Shown: positions 1 through 11,826, numbered from the stretch's first letter. The stretch is 64,000 nt of DNA from Polytrichum commune (GCA_950295325.1 OX485803.1:13146001-13210000); one strand, 5' to 3'. Notes: generated by a model from the sequence alone, not told the origin. Numbers and translations: made by a program.

Positions 1-176
1 ATCTCGCACTAATTGCCTGTTTCATATCCTACAAGAAGTGGGCACAGAGAGAAAGATGTTCAATCAACACAGGTCTACCTAAAAGGTTTCTTCATCAGAT
101 TCTGCCGTGGTTATGAGTCCCAGTCATGTGGTTAAGAAATATAAATAGCATTAATACTGACACTGTACTGGGACAG

Positions 177-293
177 ATTATTGAAGCTCTTGGAGATAAG
201 GTAGGGACTTCATTCAAGATGGTTGTGAAGCGGTCACATGGGGAGCAGGTTACCCTCCATGTTGTTGCAGAGGAAGCCAGCCCAGACATTTAG
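177..293 (+). CDS. 3'-terminal exon of a Deg/HtrA-like serine protease (PDZ end), partial gene
   Basis: The exon starts after an AG acceptor (gggacag) and reads 38 codons to TAG in phase 0. It encodes IIEALGDKVGTSFKMVVKRS, followed by a segment with EQVTLHVVAEEASPDI at the C-terminus. The pattern of a helix, then GDKVG, two beta strands with VVKRS..EQVTL, and a terminal EEA.PD resembles the last part of the PDZ domain of plant HtrA2/DEG14-type proteases. These are ATP-independent serine proteases of protein quality control. The trypsin-like domain would lie left of the window and is not seen. Bases 1-176 look like intron. The family call rests on this short C-terminal segment from memory of the family. 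Another PDZ protein is possible. Confidence 0.55.
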   Translation: MIEALGDKVGTSFKMVVKRSHGEQVTLHVVAEEASPDI

Positions 294-565
294 CAATTGT
301 GTGTCCCATTATTCATTTTTCCCATGAACACGGGAGTACAAGACCTAGCTTTGTAGCTGTCTATTACTAGCTGAGCAATAGAAGATGTCAAAGAGCAGGC
401 CCACATTTGATTTGTTATACTCAAAACACAACACACTGGTGACTTTTGGGTTTAGCGACAGAACTTTTTGTATAGGTCAGGTGCAAGTGGAAGAATCCTC
501 TCCCCAAGCACACGGAGATTGGATGGATGAGTTAGCAAATACTTGTAAGAAATTTTTGATCCTGT
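294..565. other. 3' flank / probable 3' UTR of the Deg-like gene
   Basis: Non-coding sequence after the TAG stop at 291-293. No convincing open frame and no clear canonical AATAAA close to the stop. It ends where the MITE at 566 begins. Confidence 0.35.
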
Positions 566-942
566 CATTACACTAAATATACCAATTTCTTTACGCCATG
601 AATTAGTGCCACCAAAAGGTCTAAGAAGCATTGTTCATCTTGGCGCTTGGCACTATTCACTTGAAGTACCAACACTTGGCACTATTCATTGAGGTACCAA
701 CACTTGGCACTAATCACTAAAAGTATTAGCACTTGGCACTATTCATGAAGTGGCACACACAAATCACAAGCATGCACTATTTTTTTTGAAATCTATGGTA
801 AATGAGCATAAATTTTGTTGTCTCCATGAAATTAGTGTCACTCAATAGCACCTTCAGTACTTAGTAACTTTGAGATTTGGTTGGATTGTGCATGTGACTT
901 GAATTAGTGCCACCCTCACTAATTGGCACATTTAGTGTAGTG
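566..942. mobile_element. MITE with CACTA-like ends (CAYTACACTAAAT family), copy 1
   Basis: Left end CATTACACTAAATATACCAA and right end, read on the other strand, CACTACACTAAATGTGCCAA, form terminal inverted repeats of about 22 bp. The interior carries repeated TTGGCACTA motifs and has no coding capacity. A diverged inverted copy lies at about 38,874-39,214. The 3-bp flanks (tgt and tgc) are similar but not identical, so the TSD is not proven. Ends beginning CACTA suggest a CACTA-superfamily MITE. Confidence 0.6.
643..760 (+). repeat. Minisatellite, about 33-bp unit, four copies
   Basis: Four degenerate units share CTTGGCACTATTCA followed by a variable segment such as cttgaagtaccaac. They lie inside the MITE at 566-942. 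The motif GGCACTA resembles part of the element's subterminal sequence (TTAGTGCCACC on the other strand), so the array may be amplified subterminal repeats. Confidence 0.65.
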
Positions 943-3900
943 TGCTTGGAGCACTACATTGTTTATGGTATTTAGTGTTTCATGTGTAAATACTTGATAA
1001 ACCAACATCTTAAAATTTTGTAGAAGTGATACATATTGATTCTAATTTCTATGAATGCTCACAATCTTCATGGTGAGCTCCTATATTGGTTTTGGCATTG
1101 CCTACCACTTTAAATAGCAATCATAACATTTCCAAATATAGAAAGTTAATTAAAAATTATTTCATTTCCAAATACTTCAAATAAAACATAATATGGTGCA
1201 TTGGAATCGCTTCTCAATACCTTAATGAGAATCATTAAATTTCCTTTTTGAACCTAATAACAATACTTATGCTCCCAGTTGAAAGTGATGGTTTAGTCTA
1301 ATTTTGTTCGAGAAGTACACCCCACATCTAGCAATATTAGTCTTGTTATTTTGTTAATATTCTGTCTATGTCAAAGCTGTGTGTCACATTTACGATGTCA
1401 TAAGGTAGGCATGTGGGTGTTATTTGCTTGTTTCTCTCAATTGGACACATGCATTTAATTGGTGTGTGGTTAGGTGAGGATTTAAAAACAAACACCATAA
1501 AAATACATGCTAAAAAAAGATTGGACTATGTTTTCAGATTTTATTAACTACTCCAATAGTATACAGCCAGGACTCTATAAGTGTTACCCCTATAAGCGCT
1601 ATAATTTCATACATGTTAAGAAAATTTAACATTTATAGAATCCTGACTGTACACAATTATGAGGGCCTACGTGTCCCACTTATTAAAGAATCAACAAACA
1701 TGCACTTCTCATAACTATAACTAAATCAAGGAAGGTCCAAGTTCCAATCTGGTTTTTGTTGATGCTTTGACAAGGAGTAAGGTACTGATGTATGTTTATA
1801 CAAGAAATTCAGTACAGAAGCTGAGAAATCATTTTGTCTCCATAGCTTGAGATGTGGCCATCCTCTTGGGTATTTATATTGACGATTCCAACTACCTTCA
1901 AAGAACTATAAAATTCATTCTATGGTTCCAAGAATCAAGCTTGCCCATCCTTAAGATCTGCTTGCATTTTTGATCACCAATTTCCAGATGCTGATAAACA
2001 CCTGTTACACCCCCTGTAACCAAGAACAAAGCCTGTCCATCTGCAAAATAGGAGTGCACAAAACGTGTTTCTTGACATTCTTCAGTGTTCAACTCTCGTT
2101 CCGTAGGGCCTTATGATGAACAAAATAATGAGATGCTCGAAAAGCTGCATTTGGAGACCCAAATTCAGGCTGAACTCACATCATCTCATTGTTACATTCT
2201 GAGGGCTCACGTTGTCGAGTAATGTTATGATTTCCTTCCAATGCAAGATTAATTATTTTATAAGATAGGGTCAATATAAATAAAAAAAGCCTAATTGAAG
2301 AGAAAGCACCCTGCTCTTGAAGATGCAATCAAGTGGTGTGAAACATGTACATATCACCAAGAATAGGCTGCTGAATGAAATCTAACCGACCGTAACGAAG
2401 ACCATGGCAAGAAGTGCATCTCTATTAACCCAAGTTTAAGCAATATCAATTTTGCAGAAAAGTATGTAGACATGCGATGTGGTAACTGTCCTGATAGGAA
2501 AAGCTGTAATTTAAAAGTCCTCTGCCTGTGTGAGAGAATGTCATAACATTACTCAACACTTTGTGCTTGTTTAGGGGGCCCTCGGAATATAATAGTCAGT
2601 TGTTCGGAAAGTTGTGCAGGGAATCTTAGATTTTAACCGAGCTTTCATCACCTGCCTAATATAGTCCAAGGGTCCACATTGTTGAGTAATGTTATGATAT
2701 AAACAACTGTTTCATCATGTCAAAGTGGTTATGCAAGTATAATACTTTTCCATTTTTACATTAAATTGTAACATAAGTCTATTATCAAGTACTGAAGACA
2801 ACATGCATCGACCGATTGGCAAATCCGACCCCTTGAACTCATGCATCAAGCTGTGGGTCTCAAGGAGGCATGCAACACTTGTATAATAAGCAAGGGTCAT
2901 CGATAAACTAAGGCTTTCACAATTGACAATAAGTTCATAATAAAGCATGATAGTGTTATATAAGAGTATTAGATCTAAAAAAACGTATACTAAGTTATAC
3001 AAAAATTTAACCATTAGATTAAAAAAAGATCTGTTCATATTCCAAGACCCATACATAAAGAATTTTCTTTTCTTCTCTTATTCTCCATTGCCTATGAGAA
3101 ACAGAGGTTAACTTTGTCAAATAAGATACAACTGGAGTCATCTTCCTGAGTTCTTTACAACTAGGCCAAATCCAATTGAGAGATTAAATAAGCAAGAAAT
3201 GTGTAAGAAAAATGAGCATAATAAACGAAAATAAAATTCTTATTGTTTAAAGCACTGCCCTGGGATCAAGCTGCGGGTGATGGTATTCCACAACTGCAAT
3301 GAGCCCTCTTCACTGCTACTGATGATCTGCAAGAACGTCAACCTATAAATAATCTGTCAATTCATAAGGACGAATTCTTATAGCATCAGGAGGTGGACCT
3401 CTAGACAAGTGACATGAAAATCTCAAGAAAGGATGGCTTGTGTGGTCTTCCACATTGATGATTAACGGATCATTCACTATTGTAATTTGGTGAGTGTCAG
3501 GTTGCATTATACAAGTTGGTGTGAAAGATGAACGAAATTGGGAAATCCATATGTCAGGCTAGATTCACAATATCAAATTCTTAATTGCAGCTTCAAAAGC
3601 TGCCCAGACAAATTAGAGCTGCAATCTGCTTCAATGCTCAGGAATATATATCGAATGTTGTCCATGGGTCACCTCGCTGGTGTTGGCCCTCATTTATGTT
3701 GCTACCTGCATCAAAGCACCGAGGATCACAAATCTGTACCTCATACTTTCCAGACAAGAGTCATGTGAAATACAAGTGAAAAGCACTTAATATAATCCAA
3801 TGTTCTCACTAAACCAGGAAATTATAGAATCTGCTTCAAATATACATATTGAATAGCAAGAAGTAATCCATGCGTATCAAACTTGGATAATCAGTAAAAT

Positions 3901-5200
3901 GTTGACATTTGATATGTATGTCAGGTGAGAGAATCTCTGTATCCGAGTTATTATTTGGGTCCATATCAATCTAAACCATAGTGGTAATAGGGCAATTCTT
4001 ACCTAGACCTGAAGGTTCTTGGCATGGTATATAGACCAAAAGATATCCAAAAAACCGTCAAATACGCATACCCTACTGGTATCAAAAAAGGTGAAATCCT
4101 CAATACAGATACCCAGATGGTATCAATGAAAGACGATACTAGACCAACACTGCTGCAAAAGTCAGGACATGCAACACGGCAGTAAATCTCAATTGACTTT
4201 ACTTCAACCAATTGAGCCTCACTTTGACACAATGGGTTAAGAAATCCCAGAAATGCGTTTGAGCACAAGAGATCTCAGTACCAACAGAAGTTACCAGACT
4301 AAACTTCGCTCAAGTGCTGCACATCCAAAACGCGAAGAGGTGGGGTCACCGTAGCCTTTAAGATTCCCTGCAAGCACTTTAAAACAGGACGGGGTGGGTA
4401 GCAAGCGACTTACCCCGAGAAACTAAGGGCAGAGAGAGGTAGTGTCACCTCCACATCACTCTACAGAAACATTGGAGAGCTGTCCTGCAAAAACAGATGT
4501 CACACATTCCACAAATTGTGCATCTAGACACAGACGTGGAATGATATATACTGGCCCACTGTTCCTCCTTGGAGCATTCCATCAATTTTCTGCTTCCTGC
4601 ATGGTCTGCATTTGTTGTGAGTATTTCTTCCACGTCTCAAATTATATCGCAGGATTGGTTCAGTTATTTTTGGGGTCAGTTTGCCAGTCCTCATGATATC
4701 TTCAACAATATCTGGCCACTGTAACTTTCAGAGTTTCTGCAATATTGCACGTATTGCTCCAGCCGCAGTTGCTACAAGTACAAACATATCATTTTCTTTT
4801 TCAATGAATAGGTGACAAATCGGGTGACTGCCCAGGGTGGCAACTCTCCCCTTAGAATCACAGTTGTTTCTAAATGATTTGATCTAATTCTTTTGATGAA
4901 TCGATGAGCTGTTATTTCAACAAGACATGCACGGACATGCTTGGAGACAGGCAATTTATTGAGCGAAATCCACAACGGATACCATCTGTGTCTGAGTTAC
5001 AAAATGTTTGCACTTTGAAATGTCATGTTTAGAACTAATTAGAAGCAAACATTCATAAAGCAGGATTCACCGTCCAGACCCTAGGTATTCAATTTCACTT
5101 TCAACAAAGTTCATAAAACTTTCTTAAATTTACAGTATTGAACCCGCTTATATTAATGCGAAACTAACTCCAAACAAATGTTTTTAAAAATAAAATAAAA
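943..5200. other. Gene-poor intergenic DNA with diverged repeats
   Basis: AT-rich with only short, non-conserved frames. Bases 3,880-4,160 are a diverged match to 54,640-54,920: both have GAGAGAATCT(C/T)TGTAT and then a GATACCC-AxATGGTAT block. A short motif, gttGAGTAATGTTATGAT, occurs at about 2,215 and 2,683. I see no gene, tRNA or promoter that I would defend. Confidence 0.4.
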
Positions 5201-5261
5201 TATAGCAGCTCCAAACCTGGTTCTAGACTAAAGTAGTTTCAAAGAGACTGACCCCTGACTA

Positions 5262-5531
5262 GCTGTGGCCAATCGAAACAGGAGAGACAACTCGAAAAGG
5301 ATGACCAGCAAAGAGAGACACAGACGTAAAGTGTTGGAAACAAGCTGCTCCATGGAACAGCTTGCACTAGTTTATTTATCACGCAGCTCCAAAACTGCTG
5401 TGGCCAATCGAAACAGGAGAGACAACTCGAAAAGGATGACCAGCAAAGAGAGACACAGACGTAAAGTGTTGGGAACAATCTGCTTCATGGAAAAGCTTGC
5501 ACTAATTTATTTATCACGCAGCTCCAAAACT
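5262..5531. repeat. Direct tandem duplication of a 135-bp unit
   Basis: Two adjacent copies (about 5,262-5,396 and 5,397-5,531) both begin gctgtggccaatcgaaacag and end near cagctccaaaactgc, with only a few differences. A stub of the same edge (gcagctccaaacctgg) lies at about 5,204. The unit is downstream of the AP2 gene and beyond its likely poly(A) signal. The near identity means a recent duplication. The open frame across it is a by-product of the repeat. Confidence 0.8.
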
Positions 5532-5671
5532 GCAGAGTTTTCATTATACAGGGTTTATTATATACATCAACACCGGCGGCCACAGGTCCAGTAAGTAGAG
5601 TCTGCTGACGATGTGAGCTAGTATACTGATCCAATCAACACACAGCAGGGGCAAGGGAGTTATACTTGCCC

Positions 5672-5677
5672 TTTATT
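5672..5677 (-). terminator. Candidate poly(A) signal of the AP2 gene
   Basis: AATAAA on the minus strand, about 345 bases after the AP2 stop codon. It is the nearest canonical hexamer that I noticed downstream. Plant signals are loose, so this is only a candidate. Confidence 0.35.
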
Positions 5678-6021
5678 TGACATAAAGTACTAGGGGAAAA
5701 GAGGCACAACAAACATACCCCGAACTATATATACACATAGCAATCCACAAGAAGTGCAATCTGAGTGTGCTGAACGTCCAATTAGTCCTGCTTATAGTGT
5801 ACGTTACTTAACACAACACGAGTAGACATTCATGAGGTAAAGAGGTTCTGGCCTGTCCTTGAACTGCTCGAATCACTGACGAGTCTGCAACATTTTCGTG
5901 ATTGACGCCAACAAATTACGGGTATTTCTCTGGCGAGAAGTAGCAATCGACCAGCTACAGTACCGAAGGCTTGCAGGGATTAATAGATCACGCATGCCTG
6001 TTCTGTAGGAATTGCAAGGAC

Positions 6022-9000
6022 TCAGAGGGAGAGCCATGTCAACCTGTCAGCGGTGGCAATGTCGACGTTGTCGTCAGCCCCTAGAGTGCGGCCGGCGATG
6101 CTCGGTGCTGCAACCTGCAGCTCGGTGACAGGCAGATCGTTTTGCAGATTCACCGGTGTCTCTTCATCACGGGAAGTTGATGTCTGATCAGGAATTAGTG
6201 CGAGGGAGAGGCCGGTGGTCGTTGCGTGCATCTCCTCAACTTTATCCCAATCCATGACAGTAAACTGTGGAGGACGAACTTCTGCAGGAGGTGTGAATCG
6301 GCTCATTCCATATGGCTGAAATCCGCTGGTGGGCGCTGGCTGCAAGGAAATGCCAATCGTTTCAGGGTTTACCGAGGGGTGATGCCCGAAATTCCCATTG
6401 AATCCCTCGGATGGAGGAGGAACCAGCAGCCGCATCGGGGTTGGGCGAGTCGCTTGGGTGTACGTTAGATTGGGTGTCCAAGAATTGTATTGTGTCTGGA
6501 GTGGCTGGTCGACGTTAAGCATTTCGTCATGATTTGCTCTGCCGCTATCGCAGCTAATTGCAGCTGCAGCGGCAGCCAATTGCAACTCTTGTACTGCTCT
6601 TCGACCTTCGAAAATATAACTTAAATTGCCTGGACCAGTGATCATTTCTGGAGAGATGGTTCTCACATGAGGCAATACAGATTGCCCAGGAACAATATAT
6701 CCTTGTCGATGATTACCTCCAGCAGCTTGATCCGTTGAAGTTGTGTCAAGGAATGCTGGGCGCACAGGTTGCCATTCTGAATTATACTCTGTGCGAGGAG
6801 ACGGCCTCGGCGAAGAAATTTGACGTCCTGAACCACTTGCATCAAATGAGCAATCCAATGGAGCTGGTTGCTGTACGCTCGAACATGCACGCTGAACAGG
6901 GTGCGGTGTATTTTGCCGTGCATAGGGTCGAAATGGTGCAACAATAGGTTCGGGAAATTGTACTACAGAAGCAGGTTGCAAGGCGGGTGGGGGTGGAGTG
7001 ACCTGAGTTGACATTGGGACGGTTCCCACATTCCTCTGTGCGTCACGTGGCGATGTCGATGCTTCTAGCTGAGTACTCACCGCGGGCGGCCTGGAATGTG
7101 GTGGCAGCAAAGAAGGCTGAACTTTGAGGCCACGAGGAGCTCGACATTTTGGGGCAAGCGGTCGCGGGTGTCGTGTAACCCTGATCGGCTGTCGACGCCG
7201 AGGAGCAAGGCGGCTACTTGGCATTCCAGAACTAGCAGCTTGCGGTGCAGTACTGGCCGGCAGCAGTGACTGGTGCAATAAATTAGGAGGTTGTGAAGGA
7301 AGAGCCTCATGGTTGGGAGCAGGAGCCCGAGTGTTTGCCATAGATGTTGGATTATTATCCCCCACATTCGCTCCAATTACAGGCTGCGGCCGCGTTAATG
7401 ATTCCATCTGAGGTCGCTGAACATTCAGATTCTGAGCATGGCGGACTGGAATAATTGTCTGCAAGGCAGCAGAGGGCCGTCGAACTATGTCAGCGATTGA
7501 TTGGTGAAGTGAATATTCATTTATTGGTGGACGCCGAGCTACAGGAAGGGTAATTTGCCACTCGAAAGCTTGAGATGCGGTACAGGACACTGGCTCGCGC
7601 AGTAATTCATTAGCAGGTTGCGCTGGAACAGAAGCCTCCTGGGGACAAGGTAGAGAAGGATTTGACATAGTTGATGTTGGAATTAACCCCACATTCCTTT
7701 CAACGACAGCTTGCGGCCGCATCGATACTTCCAATTGTGGTCGCTCATCATTTGAATCTTGACAATGAGCATTCCATGCCGGCACAATCAATGTTTCTAA
7801 TTCTACAGAAGCTGCCCGTCGAACTGTGTCGACGGCGATTGATTGGTGGACCGGAGCTGCAGGAGGGTTTTGCGTTGGTTCCGCCGGTGCAGCCAATTGG
7901 TGCACCAAAGAAGCTGGTTGCATGCTTGCTCCCAATGGCACACTCGCCGTGACTGTGAGTCCTTCACGAGCCACATGGGGTCGAGGCGGTCGAGGATTCA
8001 CAGATTTAGGTTCTGGGTCATCCCCCACCTTCCCCGGTTTAAGAGTAGAACCTTCAGCTGCTGCAAGCGGGGTCGACCGTAAATTTCCAGGAACTCCATT
8101 AATTTGAGCAGCAGGAGCTTGAGGGTCCACTACAGATCGACAAGCACTTTGTTTCGAGCCTGGAGCTATACCACCACTTGCGGCTACCGAATATTGCTGC
8201 ACCAAAGGTTGCACAGGGTGCACGGGCCTCTCCATCTCAGTTGATTGAGGCAGTGAAGCTGCAGGTGCCAATTCTACTTGTTGAACTGGCACTGCAGCTT
8301 GATGGGGAGCTGGGAGCAGACCAGGAGTACTCGCAGATATTGGGACATCTGCATACCTCCGAATGGGTGCTATGGGTGCTGCCATTACCGGTGTAATTCC
8401 TGCACCTACCATATTATTGTTGGTTTTGGTAGTTAAGTGATTACGGGAGCTTCTCAACTTGCGAGGACAGCTTTGAACTACTACTGGTAACCTTCCATGT
8501 GGCTGTGGAGCAGCTACCTCAGTGAACTCAGGAGGAGGAAGAGCGACAGGATTGGGAGCAGCTGCCGGCTGAACAGGATCGGTAGCTCGATGATCAGCAG
8601 GAGTATAATTTGTAGGACGTGGTCGAGCCACCCTCTTCCTATTTGAATCAGTGGCTTCGGTACTGGGTGTCTTCTGGCGTTTCTTAGCCTCCGAAGGTAA
8701 GTTGTCGTCATCACATCCTTCAGGGGCATCGTCGTCGACATCACGTGCTTCGGGGGCGTGGTGAACTTCTTCTGGGGCTGCACCTCCTGGAATCCGTAGA
8801 AACGAGGTTCATTAGAGACAATGTACATACATAAAACATCCATGATAGTGGCTACTCATATATTTAAGATGGTTTAGGGAGTCGAAAAAATGTAAATGGA
8901 TGCACTCATAACTCAAGACTCTATTTTTATGGTTTGATAACCTGACTACATTTCAACTAGCTAGGCTGCACCGACACTTCCGATCAGTGTCACAAGAAAA

Positions 9001-10433
9001 CTTAATTCCTCACCTCGAGGTGGCCGGGCGGCTGATGGGGGCAAGATACTATAGACGTGATGAGTGTCCATCAAATAACCCGCGAGATCAGCATTTTGTC
9101 TCTTGAGCGCTTCGTTGTATACAGCCCTACAGAAAGCAAGCGTATGTATACAGATGGCATGTGTATCAGCGCAACCCATCATCAATCATGTCGTTATATA
9201 TCATATAGATGCACACAATTCTATATGTCCTGAAACGTCCAGAAATTTCATGTGAGTCACCACTAAATCATACTCTGTGAAGTGACTTTACCTAGCCGCA
9301 TCTTCCTCGGTAGCAAATTTTCCCAAAGCCATTGACCTGCAACATCCCTCTTATAGTAAATTTGATCAAATTGGAATTCATAAACATCCACATATGATAT
9401 GAATGAATCTTCAAATATAAATCCTTGACAGCATGCAATTCAGTATATGGAGTTGCGTGATCATCACTTACGCTCTTTTCTTCCTATCTGGCTTATACAT
9501 CCCCAGATACCCATTGCGCACAACCTTTATGCACGGGTACTTCGCGTCGGTGGCGAAGCCCCGGCTAAGTCGCCGTAAATAAATTACGAGTTGATTCTTG
9601 GTCAAGTCCCGCAACTGTTGCAGCAACAAACACAAGATTAGAGTGAAATTGTAGAAGTTACGAACCCACCCAGTGGTTCACATGTGACAGATTGATGATT
9701 TCCATCTACAATGGGATGAATCAATGAGTATGTAGCAAATTTGAAAAATTGTAGAGAGGTAGTATCAATTGGCTATTACAACTAGAAGGGGGAAGAGTCT
9801 AACTCCATATTAAATGAGGGTCCGGATATACTAACACGTAACATCTCCTCTTGATAGTTGTGGCGTGGGAAATTCATGCCGCCGGTCACCGGTCCATTCA
9901 AATAGAGCGCAGCTTTATCGTAACCCCTATAGATGCATTGACATCTCAACCAAGCGAGAACAACAACAAATCATCAACCTTAAAAATGCATAACCAAGAC
10001 AATAATCTAAAGATTCTGAATTTAATTACGAACTACATACCTTGCTGCTTCTTGCTTTGTTCTTGAAGCACCTGCACAAGTTCATAGTCACGATTTGGCA
10101 AATCAAATGCACTGAAAGTAGAACCAACTTATACAAAAGTAGTCCCCAAATGGCAACTCATTGCTTAAGAACAACTATTTGTAAATTTTTGAATCTAAAC
10201 TTTTTGATAATTAAAGTTTTTCTAGAAGACTTTTCCCACGAGCTTGAGGAGCAACATGTTTGGAAACAAAATACAGCTCAGAATTTCATTGATACCATTT
10301 GAGTCTGCATTAGAAAAGGTGCTCAACACTTTCATGTTGAATCTAAGACGATTCATATTATAACATAATCTATAACATCATTTGTATCCTACAGAAGACA
10401 CTTCACATCTCTCTCTCTCTCCCTCCCTATATA

Positions 10434-10473
<40 letters not shown>

Positions 10474-11826
10474 CGATTAAAGAAGACTCACCAAGATACA
10501 CCTGTCTGGCACCATGCCTGCAAAACATGATACATTGAGCTCGCATCATTACATGTATTTTGTTTAGCTTAATTTAGACGAAAATAATGAGTTAAATATT
10601 CTAATACCAAAAAACTCACAAGGCCACTGGGTCCCGAACATCATTACGGTTTCAAGCATTCACAATTGTCACGTGTGTGAAGCTGTGCTCATTTTCCTCA
10701 AAAAATACCTAACCTATGTGTGGAACCTTGCACATTGTTGAATCCTCATATATTATATAGTACCCAACACATGTGTGAAACCATTTTTTTCCTTATATAA
10801 TACACCTAACACATATTGACACTGATGAAAGTCGAAATGCATAGCATGAGCGCAGATGATTTTGCATGAGTAAATTATCTGATATGGCATCAGTCATCCT
10901 GGTGACACTTATATGGTAAATGATGTAGAAAGTTTAAATAATCATTGTTGAGCATAGCGGATGAGAACTCTAAGGGAAGTATGATTACCAAATGTGGGAT
11001 TCCCATCGCCCTGTGCGTTTGTAAAAAGTTACTCCACGAAACTCACTGCTTTTGCTCACAGGTCCGTGTCGAGATTGTTTTGACTTTTGACGAGGGGGCT
11101 GGTCATGATCGTCATCGTCCATCAGGGGACCACGGATGCGAAGTCGGCCTGGGACTGGACTGCCAAAGAACTTCAAACATCCTTCACACGGCGAGTATGG
11201 GTTGCACTTCTTCTTTGTAAATGTGGGAGGCACAGGAGGAGGAGCAGGGACAAGGACAGGAACAGGGATAGGGAGCGTGGCATCCTCTTGGTCCATGTCT
11301 TCAACTATCGATTTGCCTTTGTCTCTGATGTTCCCATCTGCATGTGGAGGGTTGGTCTGTAGCATGACATTACGGCCTGGAAAGTCCGAGTTCACGAGTG
11401 CACCTTCCGCAGACGTCCCCACATGTCCTTGAGTTGGAGAAGAATGATGCAAATCTGTGTGATGGACACAAACGAGAATGTGCAAACATGCACGGATGTC
11501 AATGACCATTAATCGGCAGAATGTTATCATGATCATGCCTTTGTAAGTTGTCATAATGTAGCAATCTCTTTGGAGGTTGACGTCTAACTTGGAAGCTTCC
11601 ATCAAGAGATACCAAGTGGTTGTTGCTTCTTCACATGTGATGAGATGAGTTATTGTGCACAGTGTGTACCTAACATGTCGACCGCGTCCTCACCTGTCGG
11701 TGCATCCATTGGAGGAATCATATCTGCCGATACTTCGCTAGAAGTCTCCATGTAAGCGTCCATGTCGATACTCTCCTGCTGTTGTCGTGCAGCTTGGCGG
11801 CGCCGGAGTCTATTTGGATAGGCCAT
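6022..11826 (-). CDS. AP2-type transcription factor, two AP2 repeats (second degenerate), giant C-terminal extension
   Basis: Exons by eye (minus, 5' to 3'): 11826-11694, 11454-10989, 10517-10492, 10111-10072 (uncertain), 9926-9836, 9614-9472, 9336-9292, 9126-9014 and 8786-6022. Phases agree and give 1,273 residues. The start is ATG at 11826 ([11 protein letters not shown]). The first AP2 repeat begins with [19 protein letters not shown] (residues about 182-200). The 26-nt exon encodes HGARQVYL, matching the DCGKQVYL microexon of euAP2 genes. [11 protein letters not shown] follows, then the linker [15 protein letters not shown]. The second repeat (about 268-330) keeps [14 protein letters not shown] and YNEAL but lacks YRGV and WEAR. 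Basic stretches near residues 385-408 (KKRQK, NRKR) could be an NLS. The last exon is Pro/Ala/Gln-rich low complexity with LSLAL at about 1212-1216, an LxLxL EAR-type repression motif. The expected role is nuclear DNA binding and repression. I saw no miR172 site by eye. Confidence 0.85.
6196..6210 (-). other. EAR-type LxLxL motif codons (LSLAL)
   Basis: The codons read Leu-Ser-Leu-Ala-Leu, 58 residues before the C-terminus of the AP2 protein. LxLxL motifs recruit TOPLESS-type co-repressors in plant repressors, including euAP2 proteins. Function is inferred from the motif only. Confidence 0.5.
7000..7860 (-). repeat. Internal repeats in the AP2 C-terminal exon
   Basis: Two clear in-frame copies lie at about 7,860-7,630 and 7,520-7,320. 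Both run HQSIA..(T/I)VRR, then [12 protein letters not shown] in one and [12 protein letters not shown] in the other, then NVG..PTS, then a Pro-rich tail ending ANELL or PNLL. A shorter third copy at about 7,080-6,990 has [20 protein letters not shown]. The extension therefore grew partly by duplication of a unit of about 100-115 residues. Confidence 0.75.
10425..10471. repeat. (AT)n microsatellite in AP2 intron 3
   Basis: An almost uninterrupted TA repeat just downstream of the 26-nt microexon in the direction of transcription, next to a short CT tract at about 10,403. Confidence 0.9.

Noticed and set aside
5239-5594. Frames encoding a repeated NRNRRDNSKRMTSKE or CFDWPQ peptide
   Set aside because: The repeat comes from the 135-bp DNA duplication. 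There is no start context, homology or splice support.
8514-8843. Open frame of 109 codons overlapping the start of the last AP2 exon
   Set aside because: It is a different frame from the spliced AP2 frame (GAAPEEVHH... into VARPRP) and has no similarity. Overlap by composition only.
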